From Firmicutes bacterium CAG:341 (GTDB taxonomy: Bacteria; Bacillota; Clostridia; Oscillospirales; Acutalibacteraceae), in NCBI GenBank assembly GCA_000434995.1, contig FR895318.1, forward strand, positions 77,965-109,537: a DNA stretch of 31,573 bases, read 5' to 3'. The position numbers and the translations under genes are program-made. The notes beneath the pieces are model-generated. The model saw nothing but the letters and a program-made list of their open reading frames with translations. It was not told the DNA's origin and did not search any database. Below are positions 13,943 through 22,246 of the stretch, piece by piece; positions within the stretch are counted from its first letter, which is position 1, and each line of letters begins with the position of its first letter.

Positions 13943-15102
13943 TGTTCACTGTTAAAACTCTTAATAAAATTTCAAATGTAGGCTTATCAAAATTTGACGA
14001 AGCAAAATATACTATTGATGATAACACACAGTCACCTGACGCTATTATGGTAAGAAGTGCCGCAATGCACGATATGGAAATGCCTGAATCTCTCCTTGCT
14101 ATTGCAAGAGCAGGTGCAGGTGTAAATAATATTCCAATCCCTAAATGCACAGATCTCGGCATTGCAGTATTTAACACACCGGGCGCTAATGCAAATGCAG
14201 TTAAAGAACTTGTAATATGCGGTTTGCTTCTTGCAAGCAGAAAAGTTACCAAGGCTATTGATTGGTGCAAAACCATTAAAGACGAGGGTGACAATGTCGG
14301 CAAAACAGTTGAAAAAGGTAAAAGTGCTTTTGCAGGCCCTGAAATCAAAGGTAAAACCCTTGCGGTAATCGGCCTTGGTGCTATCGGCAGGCTTGTTTCA
14401 GAAGCCGCTGTTGACCTTGGAATGAATGTTATAGGTTACGACCCATTCTTACCGGCAGGTGCTTCACTTAAACCAGGCATTACAGTAAATAATAATCTTG
14501 ATGAGATTTTCCCTGTTGCCGATTATATTACACTTCATGTACCGCTCACACCGGATACAAAGCAAATGATTTGTGACGAAAGCATTGATAAAATGAAAAA
14601 TACTGTCAGAATTCTCAACTTTGCACGCGGTGACCTTGCGGATTCACAAGCAGTAGTTAACGCACTTGAAGAGGGTAAGATGGCTGCATATGTAACCGAC
14701 TTCCCATCTGCCGATATTATCGGTATTGACGGTGTTATTGCAATTCCTCACCTTGGTGCAAGCACACCTGAGAGCGAAGAAAATTGTGCATCAATGGGTG
14801 CAGATGAACTTATTGATTACCTTGAAAACGGTAATATTAAGAATTCAGTTAACCTTCCTTCCGTTTCAATGGCTAAAACCGGTGTCGCAAGAATTACCGT
14901 AATTCATAAAAACCAGCCTAATATGATTGCTACTATTACAGATACAATCAGCCGTGACGGAATCAACATTGCTTCATTTGAAGATAAAAACAGGGGCGAA
15001 ATTGCTTACTCAATTATTGATATTGATGAAACCCCGGCGCAAAAAGTGCTTGATGATATTACAGCAATCAACGGTGTAATTAAAGTTAGGTCAATATACT
15101 AA
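13942..15102 (+). CDS. serA: D-3-phosphoglycerate dehydrogenase, short form with ACT domain
   Basis: NAD-dependent oxidation of 3-phosphoglycerate, the first committed step of serine synthesis. The 386 residues comprise a substrate domain, a Rossmann domain with VIGLGAIGRLVSEA (GLGAIG at 144-149), and a C-terminal ACT domain (about 314-386, starting ARITVIHKNQPNMIATITD). The catalytic Arg229 (NFARGDLAD) and His270 (IPHLGAST) are clear. The glutamate that normally lies between them in the D-2-hydroxyacid dehydrogenase family is not evident: the matching stretch is VTDFPSADIIG, offering Asp258. ACT domains usually bind serine for feedback inhibition. ATG overlaps the serC stop. The operon ends at a strong terminator 14 bp downstream. 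Confidence 0.95.
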   Translation: MFTVKTLNKISNVGLSKFDEAKYTIDDNTQSPDAIMVRSAAMHDMEMPESLLAIARAGAGVNNIPIPKCTDLGIAVFNTPGANANAVKELVICGLLLASRKVTKAIDWCKTIKDEGDNVGKTVEKGKSAFAGPEIKGKTLAVIGLGAIGRLVSEAAVDLGMNVIGYDPFLPAGASLKPGITVNNNLDEIFPVADYITLHVPLTPDTKQMICDESIDKMKNTVRILNFARGDLADSQAVVNALEEGKMAAYVTDFPSADIIGIDGVIAIPHLGASTPESEENCASMGADELIDYLENGNIKNSVNLPSVSMAKTGVARITVIHKNQPNMIATITDTISRDGINIASFEDKNRGEIAYSIIDIDETPAQKVLDDITAINGVIKVRSIY

Positions 15103-15115
15103 AAACATACAATGA

Positions 15116-15155
15116 AAAACGGTGAGCAGCTTAATAAGCTGTCCACCGTTTTTTT
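15116..15155 (+). terminator. Bidirectional terminator between serA and galM
   Basis: AAAACGGTG (15116-15124) pairs with CACCGTTTT (15144-15152). After an A-C mismatch and a G-T pair, the inner stem CAGCTT/AAGCTG closes on AAT. Seven T follow on the plus strand, and five T on the minus strand, so it can serve the convergent galM unit too. Confidence 0.88.
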
Positions 15156-15161
15156 ATATAA

Positions 15162-16217
15162 TTATTTAACTGAAAATCTAAATTCGGTTGTTGTTTTAAA
15201 TTCCTCGTTTGGTTCAACATATTTAAACGGAAAATTTGAATGGTTAACTGAATCAGGGTAAAACTGTGTTTCAAGTGCAACACCGCGCCTGTATGTAACT
15301 TTTGAATTTCCTTTACCTGCGTTACCGTCTTTAGCAAGCCAACCGCCGCAATAAACCTGAATTCCTACAAGGTCAGTCCACACTTCCATATTTCTGCCGG
15401 TTGCTTCATCATAAAGTATGGCAGCTTCTGTAAGCTCACCTATTTTCTTATCATATAAGCAATAGTTATTATCATATCCTATACCATCTATAATAGCTCT
15501 GAAAGGATCATCAATCTTATCACCTATTTTATGAAGTGATGTGAAATCCATCATAGTATCTTTAACCGATCCAAGCTCACCGGTAGGAAGTTGGGAATCA
15601 TCCGTTTCTGTAAACTTATCGGCATTTATTTGCAAATATTCATCCTCAATAGTTTTTGAACTGTCTGCCGAAAGGTTAAAATATGTATGATTTGTAGGGT
15701 TTGCAACTGTCTTTTTATCAGATAAAACAGTGTATTCAATTTTAAGCACATTTTCGTTTGAAAAAGTATACTTTACAGTCATTGTGAAATTGCCCGGAAA
15801 ACCATCTTGCATATCAGGTGAAAAGAAAGAAAATGTAACAAAGTTATCGCCCACTTCCTTAACATTCCAAATATTAAAGCTAAAGCGGCCGCCGCCGTGC
15901 AAAGTCCAAGTACCCTGATTTTTAGGAGTGTTATATTCCACACCGTCAATAGAAAACTTGGCGTCACGAATTCTGTTAGCATATCTGCCGACTGCAAGGC
16001 CCTGGTACCCTAAATCAGGATTAACATAATCATTAACATCATCAAATCCCAAAACAACATCGCCGAGATTACCGTTTCTGTCAGGTACATTGATAGAATG
16101 AACACCTGCGCCGAGAGTCATAAGTTCAACAAACGCACCGTTATCATTAGTGATTTTATAAATTTCTACATCACCTTTACCGGCAATGAAACCAAAATTT
16201 CTTTTTTCTACGCTCAT
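15162..16217 (-). CDS. galM: Aldose 1-epimerase (galactose mutarotase)
   Basis: Interconverts alpha and beta anomers of aldohexoses. The 351-residue product has the mutarotase fold signature. GLAVGRYANRI (73-83) and TLHGGGRFSFNIW (105-117, His107) precede the catalytic histidine His177 in NPTNHTYFNL and the catalytic Glu316 in RRGVALETQFYPD. The length is standard. It is the last gene of the long minus-strand run, 13 bp after nfo. No galactose-utilisation genes are beside it, so its presence here may be a general household placement rather than a Leloir operon. An AGGTAAAC-type weak ribosome site precedes the ATG. Confidence 0.93.
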   Translation of the reverse strand: MSVEKRNFGFIAGKGDVEIYKITNDNGAFVELMTLGAGVHSINVPDRNGNLGDVVLGFDDVNDYVNPDLGYQGLAVGRYANRIRDAKFSIDGVEYNTPKNQGTWTLHGGGRFSFNIWNVKEVGDNFVTFSFFSPDMQDGFPGNFTMTVKYTFSNENVLKIEYTVLSDKKTVANPTNHTYFNLSADSSKTIEDEYLQINADKFTETDDSQLPTGELGSVKDTMMDFTSLHKIGDKIDDPFRAIIDGIGYDNNYCLYDKKIGELTEAAILYDEATGRNMEVWTDLVGIQVYCGGWLAKDGNAGKGNSKVTYRRGVALETQFYPDSVNHSNFPFKYVEPNEEFKTTTEFRFSVK

Positions 16218-16230
16218 AGTTTACCTCCGA

Positions 16231-17064
16231 TTAGTCCTTATATAAAGACCTTAAAAGTGCAATTTCCTTGGCATATCCGTCAAGTTCATTAGGTGTTTCA
16301 AGATAAAACGGCAATTTTTTCAATAAAGGATGATTTATTATTCTTTCCATTGCGTCTTTACCGATGTATCCCTCACCGATTTTTTCGTGCCTGTCTTTAT
16401 GCGCACCGAGCGGATTTTTAGAATCGTTAATATGAATCGCTTTTAATCTGCCGATACCTATAATTTTATCAAATTCCTCAAGTACACCGTCAAGATTATT
16501 TACAATATCATACCCTGCATCGTTAACATGGCAGGTATCAAGGCAAACACCGATTTTATCATTAAGTTCAACCTTATCTATAATAGCCTTGAGTTCTTCA
16601 AAACTTCTGCCTATTTCCGTACCTTTTCCCGCCATTGTTTCAAGCAAAACAGTAGTGGTCATTTCAGGGAAAAGAACTTTATTAAGTGCTTCGGCTATCA
16701 AATCAATTCCGACATCTGCACCCTGCCCTGTATGTGAACCTGGATGGAAATTATAAAGCTGATTCGGAGTATATTCCATTCTCCTTAAATCATCGGCAAA
16801 AGTATTGGTTGCAAATTCCCTGGTTTCAGGCTTAGCCGAACACAAATTAAGAGTATAAGGCGCGTGCGCCAATATAACGGGGAAACTGTTTTCACCCATA
16901 AGCTTTAAAAAGTTATTAACATCATTTTCATCAATAGCCTTTGCACTGCCGCCGCGCGGATTGCGAGTGAAAAACTGAAATGTATTTGCACCTATTTCCA
17001 AAGCCTGATTAAGCATTGCCGTGTACCCTTTTGAAGCACTCAAATGTGCACCGATTGTAAGCAT
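16231..17064 (-). CDS. nfo: Endonuclease IV (AP endonuclease)
   Basis: Incises DNA 5' of abasic sites in base-excision repair. The 277-residue TIM-barrel protein has all nine trinuclear-zinc ligands of the family, spaced as in the Escherichia coli enzyme: His67, His107 (YNFHPGSHTG), Glu142 (LLETMAGKG), Asp176 and His179 (CLDTCHVNDAG), His211 (AIHINDSKN), Asp224 and His226 (HKDRHEKIGEG), Glu256 (YLETPN). The gene follows the HAD phosphatase by 4 bp and is probably co-transcribed with it. Confidence 0.97.
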   Translation of the reverse strand: MLTIGAHLSASKGYTAMLNQALEIGANTFQFFTRNPRGGSAKAIDENDVNNFLKLMGENSFPVILAHAPYTLNLCSAKPETREFATNTFADDLRRMEYTPNQLYNFHPGSHTGQGADVGIDLIAEALNKVLFPEMTTTVLLETMAGKGTEIGRSFEELKAIIDKVELNDKIGVCLDTCHVNDAGYDIVNNLDGVLEEFDKIIGIGRLKAIHINDSKNPLGAHKDRHEKIGEGYIGKDAMERIINHPLLKKLPFYLETPNELDGYAKEIALLRSLYKD

Positions 17065-17068
17065 ATTT

Positions 17069-17938
17069 TTACCCTCTATTCTTTTGCGTTTCTTTTTTTA
17101 TAGCTTCCTCTGCCTTGCCTGACATAATATATTCAAGCAAATCTGCAACACAGCCTTTATTGCAATGGCAAGCTTCAAATTTGCAAATATTATGTATCGG
17201 CTGTGGAGCTTGGCCCGCGCAGGCAGGCAAGCCTACGGTTTTAAGCATATCCCAATCATTGTAATAATCGCCTATTGCTGCAACATGGCTTTTTTCAATA
17301 CCAAGCATATCGGCAAGTTTCATTATTCCTACACCTTTATGTGTATCTTTTTGCAACATTTCAAGAGAAAATATTGAAGATGACATAAAATTAGCATCGG
17401 GATTTTCATTTTCTTTTATGTATTTTTGAAGTTTTTTTATAGTTATTGGATTTGACCAAAAAATGACTTTCATCCAGCCCTCAGTCGGCACATCATCTAT
17501 TGATTTAACTATTTCGTAATGTGCTTTATCAAAATACATTGTGCCTTTTGCAAAAAGTCCGCTTTTAACTATATAAACATAATCGTCAAAGTAAATGCCA
17601 ATATCTACACTTTTAAAGATTTTATTAAAATGCTTTGCAACTTGCCTCACAAAATCTTGACCTTTTTGCCCGATTGTACTGCGCCAAAGCATTTTCCTGT
17701 TTTTATAATCATATAACCCTGCACCGTTAAGCACGATTGCCGGCTGATTTGGTGTTATTCTGTTATAATTTCTTTCAAGGCTTGATTGAAGCCTGCCTGA
17801 TGCCAATGTGAAATTGCCGCCAAGTTCGGTGAATTTCTTAATAGCATCATAATTTCTTTTAGGGAGCTTGCGAATTTTATTGTTGAGAGTACCGTCAATA
17901 TCCGATACTACAAGCCAATTTTCAAATGTTTTTTCCAT
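17069..17938 (-). CDS. HAD-superfamily hydrolase, Cof / type IIB
   Basis: A cytosolic phosphatase, probably acting on sugar phosphates or nucleotide-type small molecules. In 289 residues the four HAD motifs appear: DIDGTL (13-18, nucleophile Asp13 and acid Asp15), LASGR (45-49), a lysine around 201 (KDTHKGVGIMKL), and GDYYND (223-228). A long insert between motifs II and III is the IIB cap. The C-terminus carries a cysteine cluster (Cys252, Cys257, Cys259, Cys263) whose role is unknown and which may just be lineage-typical. It lies 3 bp after rluD and 4 bp before nfo. Cof-type enzymes are usually promiscuous, so the true substrate cannot be read from sequence. Confidence 0.88.
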   Translation of the reverse strand: MEKTFENWLVVSDIDGTLNNKIRKLPKRNYDAIKKFTELGGNFTLASGRLQSSLERNYNRITPNQPAIVLNGAGLYDYKNRKMLWRSTIGQKGQDFVRQVAKHFNKIFKSVDIGIYFDDYVYIVKSGLFAKGTMYFDKAHYEIVKSIDDVPTEGWMKVIFWSNPITIKKLQKYIKENENPDANFMSSSIFSLEMLQKDTHKGVGIMKLADMLGIEKSHVAAIGDYYNDWDMLKTVGLPACAGQAPQPIHNICKFEACHCNKGCVADLLEYIMSGKAEEAIKKETQKNRG

Positions 17939-17941
17939 CTC

Positions 17942-18883
17942 TTACCTCATAAACGGTGTCAATTTTTTTCTTTCAAGCTCTGCCAAAAAATTTGTAAAAT
18001 AATCAGGCAAAGGTGAAGTGAAATGCAGATACTCGTTTGTTCTCGGATGAATAAATCCTATTTCACCTGCGTGCAGGCATTGACCCGAAAGCTTGGTAAT
18101 AACCTTTTTCGGCCCATATACACTGTCGCCTGCAAGTGCATGGCCTAAATAAGCCATATGAACTCTTATTTGATGAGTTCTTCCCGTTTCAAGTATACAC
18201 TTAATATGTGTAAAACTTCCAAAGCGTTCAATAACCTCATAGTGAGTTATCGCATTTCGCGAATTGTTGTAAACAACAGCCATCTTCTTCCTGTCTTTCG
18301 GATTTCTGCCGATAGGCTCGTTTACCGTTCCCTTATCCTCTTTAATATTTCCATATACAACTGCTTGATACGCACGATAAAACGAGTGCTCTTTTATCTG
18401 CTTTGCAAGATGCAAATGTGAAAAATCATTTTTTGCTACTATTAAAAGCCCTGATGTATCCTTATCAATTCTATGAACTATACCGGGCCTTATTACACCG
18501 TTAATACCGCTCAAACTACTCCCACAGTGGTACAAGAGAGCATTTACAAGCGTACCCTCATAATTACCGGGAGCAGGGTGAACAACCATCCCTTTTGGCT
18601 TATTTACTACTAATAAGTCATCGTCCTCATATACAATATCAAGCGGTATATTTTCTGCTTTTGTTTCAAGTGCTTTTGGAGCCGGAATTATAACAGTGAT
18701 TTCATCATTCACTTTACACTTATAGCTTTTTTGTGCTTTTTTGCCAAATACGCTGACATTTCCGTCATCAATAAGCCCGGCAATCATACTGCGAGTTAAA
18801 AAATCAATATTTTCCGCCAAAAACTTATCAATTCTGACACCTGAAAAATCATTTTCAACAATTAAGTCAATTTGCCGGCTCAT
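17942..18883 (-). CDS. rluD: RluA-family 23S rRNA pseudouridine synthase (RluD/YlyB type)
   Basis: Converts specific uridines in large-subunit rRNA to pseudouridine. The 313 residues begin with an S4 RNA-binding domain (about 12-70, VRIDKFLAE), followed by the catalytic domain with HRIDKDTSGLLIVAK (137-151) and the catalytic Asp140. RTHQIRVHMAYLGHALAGD is the usual C-terminal family motif. The ATG at 18883 was preferred over a longer reading frame beginning at 18910 because AAGGAG lies seven bases before it, and the upstream candidate falls within lspA without a ribosome site. The start overlaps the end of lspA by 17 bp, and the lspA-rluD-like order is the one known from Bacillus (lspA-ylyB). 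The exact target uridines are inferred from family only. Confidence 0.93.
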   Translation of the reverse strand: MSRQIDLIVENDFSGVRIDKFLAENIDFLTRSMIAGLIDDGNVSVFGKKAQKSYKCKVNDEITVIIPAPKALETKAENIPLDIVYEDDDLLVVNKPKGMVVHPAPGNYEGTLVNALLYHCGSSLSGINGVIRPGIVHRIDKDTSGLLIVAKNDFSHLHLAKQIKEHSFYRAYQAVVYGNIKEDKGTVNEPIGRNPKDRKKMAVVYNNSRNAITHYEVIERFGSFTHIKCILETGRTHQIRVHMAYLGHALAGDSVYGPKKVITKLSGQCLHAGEIGFIHPRTNEYLHFTSPLPDYFTNFLAELERKKLTPFMR

Positions 18884-19361
18884 CCTTGTTCTCCTTTTTA
18901 AAAATGTCAAACAACAGATAAGCCATCAGACTTATTGTTCCGAGAGTCACAGCACAATCGGCTATATTGAACACAGCGAAATTAACAAAAGTCGGATTTA
19001 TAAAATCAATAACATAGCCCAAAAAAATTCTGTCTATCAAATTACCGATTGCTCCCGACACAATTACTCCGAGTGACCAAAAAAGCCATAAATTGCTCTG
19101 CCCTTTTCCCTTATACATATATATAATACACAAAACCGTAACAACAAGCGTAAGTGCGATAAAAAACCAGCGTCCGCCATCAAAAAGGGAAAATGCAACT
19201 CCTGTATTTTGGGCATAAACAAATTCAACTACGCCCTTAATAAATGGCTTTGCGCCATTACCCAAGAGATAGGTTTTCGCAAAATATTTAGTTATTTGGT
19301 CTATGGCAACAATCACAATAATCATAACCGCACACCATATTTTTTTATTCTTTAATTTCAC
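18867..19361 (-). CDS. lspA: Lipoprotein signal peptidase (signal peptidase II), GTG start
   Basis: A membrane aspartyl protease that removes the signal peptide of lipid-modified prolipoproteins. The 164 residues have four predicted membrane helices (about 9-25, 65-82, 92-107, 127-152). The two catalytic aspartates lie in NLIDRIFLGYVIDF (Asp119) and FNIADCAVTLG (Asp135), and the conserved N-terminal DQITK and NTGVAFS blocks are present. Start is GTG at 19361 with a GGAGAGG ribosome site. It follows ileS by 68 bp containing a hairpin. The ileS-lspA-rluD order is conserved in Firmicutes. Confidence 0.97.
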   Translation of the reverse strand: MKLKNKKIWCAVMIIVIVAIDQITKYFAKTYLLGNGAKPFIKGVVEFVYAQNTGVAFSLFDGGRWFFIALTLVVTVLCIIYMYKGKGQSNLWLFWSLGVIVSGAIGNLIDRIFLGYVIDFINPTFVNFAVFNIADCAVTLGTISLMAYLLFDIFKKENKDEPAN

Positions 19362-19382
19362 AAAAACCTCTCCGTTTATATA

Positions 19383-19422
19383 TCAAATCAGGCACACAGA
19401 AAAACAGTGTGTGCCTATTTGA
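19383..19422 (-). terminator. Hairpin between ileS and lspA
   Basis: AGGCACAC (19390-19397) pairs with GTGTGCCT (19409-19416), and the stem continues past one bulged C with TCAAAT/ATTTGA. There is no T-run on the minus strand, so it is more likely a partial terminator, processing site or stabiliser than a full stop. Confidence 0.45.
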
Positions 19423-19429
19423 AAATTTA

Positions 19430-22225
19430 TTATAATGAAAGTTCTTTCATTACCTTTGCACAATGTGCGCAAAGAGTAGGATGATTTTTATCCTGACCTA
19501 CTGTGTCAGAGAACTTCCAGCAGCGTTCACACTTTTCACCGTCAGCCTTTGAAACTGTAACGCTCAAGCCTTCAACATCACCCTTAACTTCGCCTTCACC
19601 GTTTTCAACAGTAACAGATGAAGTGATGAAAATTTCAGGAAGCTGTGCTTCTACGCTCTTTAAGAAGTCATAAAGCTCACCGTCGGCATAAAGGCTAACC
19701 TTTGCTTCAAGCGGCTTGCCGATAATCTTTTCATTTCTTGCAAGCTCAAGTGCTTTTTGAACATCATATCTTACAGAATGAATTCTATCCCACTTTGCGA
19801 TAAATTCGCTGTCAGCTTCAATAAAGTTTGGCTGTGGTATTTCATTAAAGAGCGGTGATTCACCGTTTCTGCTCTTATCATGCGGCATTGCCTGCCAAAT
19901 TTCATCTGCTGTAAATGCAAGAATAGGTGTAAGAATAAGAGTAAGTGCATCAAGAACTTTATAAAGAACTGTTTGCGCCGCTCTTCTTGTTTTGCTTTCA
20001 GGTGCCGATGTATAAAGTCTGTCTTTAAGAACATCAAAGTAGAAGTTACTCATTTCAACTACACAGAAATTATGGAGTGAATGAGCAGCAGTGTGATAAT
20101 CATATACTTCAAATGCATTTCTTGCAATTTCAAGAACTTCATCAAGCTTCATAAGTGCATACTTATCAAGTTCTTCAAGCTCATCATTTGAAACCATATC
20201 GCTGTCAGGATTGAAATCGTAAAGGTTTGAAAGGCAATATCTTGCTGTATTACGAAGCTTACGATAGTTATCTGAAATTTGCTTTAAAATTTCAGGGCTG
20301 ATACGAATATCTGCGTGGTAATCAGCACTTGCAACCCAAAGGCGAAGAATATCAGCACCGTACTTGCCGACGATTTCTTGCGGGTCAATACCGTTACCGA
20401 GAGATTTAGACATCTTTTTGCCCTCACCGTCAACGGTCCAACCGTGAGTAATAATTTGCTTATATGGAGCGCCGTTTCCGCCTGCAACAGATGTAAGAAG
20501 TGATGATTGGAACCAGCCTCTGTATTGGTCTGCACCTTCAAGATATACATCGGCAGGAACTTTGAGGTATCCCCTCTTTCTGCAAACAGCAGCGTGTGAA
20601 GAACCTGAATCGAACCAAACATCCATAATATCTTTTTCTTTATCAAAACCTTTGTCGCTTCCGCAATGCGGGCATTTAAAGCCTTCTGGAAGGAAGTATT
20701 CAGTATCGTGAGCAAACCAAGCGTCAGAACCTTCTTCGCCGAAAATCTTTGATACTTTCATCATAACATCATTATCAATGATTTCCTTGCCACAATCTTG
20801 GCAGTATACAACAGGGATAGGAACGCCCCATTTTCTCTGGCGGGAAATACACCAGTCTGCACGCTCTTTAACCATTGATTGAAGGCGGTCTTTACCCCAT
20901 TCAGGGAACCACTTAACATCCTCTGCCGCTTTAACTGCTTCATCCTTAAAGTCATCAACAGAGCAGAACCATTGGCTTGTAGCTCTGAAAATTACAGGTT
21001 TATGACATCTCCAGCAGTGTGGATATTGGTGTTCGATTTTCTTAAGTGCAAAAAGAGCACCGATTTTTTCAAGATGAAGAGCAATAGGCTTATTAGCTTC
21101 TTCAGTTGTTAAACCTGCAAACATACCTGCTTCTTCAGTAAGTCTGCCCTTTGCGTCAACAGGAACAATAATAGGAATTTCAGGATAGTTTTTACAAACC
21201 ACAAAGTCTTCAATACCGTGGCCCGGTGCAGTATGAACGCAGCCTGTACCGCTTTCAAGAGTTACATGGTCGCCCACAATAACAAGTGATGTACGGTCAA
21301 TAAAAGGATGCTGTGTTTTCATATATTCAAGCTCTGAACCTTTGATTACGCCCAAAGTTTCATAATCTGTTACGCCCTTTGCTTCCATAGCAGAAGCTGC
21401 GAGGTCAGTTGCCATTACATAATATTCATCACCTGATTTAATAAGTGAATATTCAAAATCAGGGCCTACGCAAATAGCAACATTTGCAGGAAGAGTCCAA
21501 GTTGTAGTAGTCCAAATTACAAAATATGTTTTGCTTAAATCTGCACCCATAGCAGTAAGCTTGCCGAGGTCATCTGTAACATTGAACTTAACATAAATTG
21601 AATGGCAAGGATCTTCAGCATATTCAATTTCAGCTTCGGCAAGAGCAGTGTTACAATCTGGGCACCAATAAACAGGCTTTAAGCCTTTATAGATATATCC
21701 CTTATTTGCCATAGTAGCAAACACTTTAATCTGCTCTTCTTCAAATTCCTTTTTGAGAGTGATATATGGGTTATCCCATTCGCCTATAACACCGAGGCGC
21801 TTAAATGACTTTCTTTGCACATCTACAAAGCCGAGTGCGGTGTCACGGCAGATTTTACGAAGTTCAAGGTCAGAAATATTTGTTTCTGCACTGATACCTG
21901 CTTTTTTTCTTGCTGCGAGTTCAGTAGGAAGACCGTGAGTATCCCAGCCCGGAACATAAGGTGACTTGAAGCCGGTCATATTCTTATATCTTACAATAAA
22001 ATCTTTAAGTGTTTTATTAAGAGCGTGACCGATATGAATATCACCGTTTGCATAAGGAGGTCCATCATGCAAAACGAAAAGCGGCTTGCCCTCATTATGC
22101 TTCATAAGTTCTTCATACTGATTGTTTGCTTCCCAGCGAGCTAAAAATTCAGGCTCTCTTTTTGGTAAACCTGCACGCATAGGAAATTCGGTTTTAGGTA
22201 AATTTAATGTTTGGTTGTAATCCAT
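19430..22225 (-). CDS. ileS: Isoleucyl-tRNA synthetase, zinc-binding bacterial type
   Basis: Charges tRNA-Ile with isoleucine and edits misactivated valine. The 931 residues are the usual size for the bacterial (type 1, mupirocin-sensitive-like) form. GPPYANGDIHIGHALNKT contains HIGH at 64-67, the CP1 editing domain fills about 190-400 (WTTTTWTLPANVAI, GTGCVHTAPGHG), and GKKMSKSLGNG is the KMSKS loop near residue 600. A C-terminal zinc finger has Cys899, Cys902, Cys919 and Cys922. It lies 21 bp after divIVA with no T-box leader between, so it depends on upstream transcription, unlike many Firmicutes ileS genes. Confidence 0.98.
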   Translation of the reverse strand: MDYNQTLNLPKTEFPMRAGLPKREPEFLARWEANNQYEELMKHNEGKPLFVLHDGPPYANGDIHIGHALNKTLKDFIVRYKNMTGFKSPYVPGWDTHGLPTELAARKKAGISAETNISDLELRKICRDTALGFVDVQRKSFKRLGVIGEWDNPYITLKKEFEEEQIKVFATMANKGYIYKGLKPVYWCPDCNTALAEAEIEYAEDPCHSIYVKFNVTDDLGKLTAMGADLSKTYFVIWTTTTWTLPANVAICVGPDFEYSLIKSGDEYYVMATDLAASAMEAKGVTDYETLGVIKGSELEYMKTQHPFIDRTSLVIVGDHVTLESGTGCVHTAPGHGIEDFVVCKNYPEIPIIVPVDAKGRLTEEAGMFAGLTTEEANKPIALHLEKIGALFALKKIEHQYPHCWRCHKPVIFRATSQWFCSVDDFKDEAVKAAEDVKWFPEWGKDRLQSMVKERADWCISRQRKWGVPIPVVYCQDCGKEIIDNDVMMKVSKIFGEEGSDAWFAHDTEYFLPEGFKCPHCGSDKGFDKEKDIMDVWFDSGSSHAAVCRKRGYLKVPADVYLEGADQYRGWFQSSLLTSVAGGNGAPYKQIITHGWTVDGEGKKMSKSLGNGIDPQEIVGKYGADILRLWVASADYHADIRISPEILKQISDNYRKLRNTARYCLSNLYDFNPDSDMVSNDELEELDKYALMKLDEVLEIARNAFEVYDYHTAAHSLHNFCVVEMSNFYFDVLKDRLYTSAPESKTRRAAQTVLYKVLDALTLILTPILAFTADEIWQAMPHDKSRNGESPLFNEIPQPNFIEADSEFIAKWDRIHSVRYDVQKALELARNEKIIGKPLEAKVSLYADGELYDFLKSVEAQLPEIFITSSVTVENGEGEVKGDVEGLSVTVSKADGEKCERCWKFSDTVGQDKNHPTLCAHCAKVMKELSL

Positions 22226-22246
22226 TATGTTAACTCCTTGATAGGT

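Noticed and set aside
13917..14348. 143-codon ORF antisense to serA
   Set aside because: It lies entirely opposite the conserved serA substrate domain and has no ribosome site.
18884..18910. Extended RluD start at 18910
   Set aside because: The ATG at 18883 has a correctly spaced AAGGAG; the extension falls within lspA with no signal.
20284..20715. Overlapping 143-codon minus-strand ORF in ileS
   Set aside because: It is an alternative frame within the conserved ileS catalytic region with no ribosome site.
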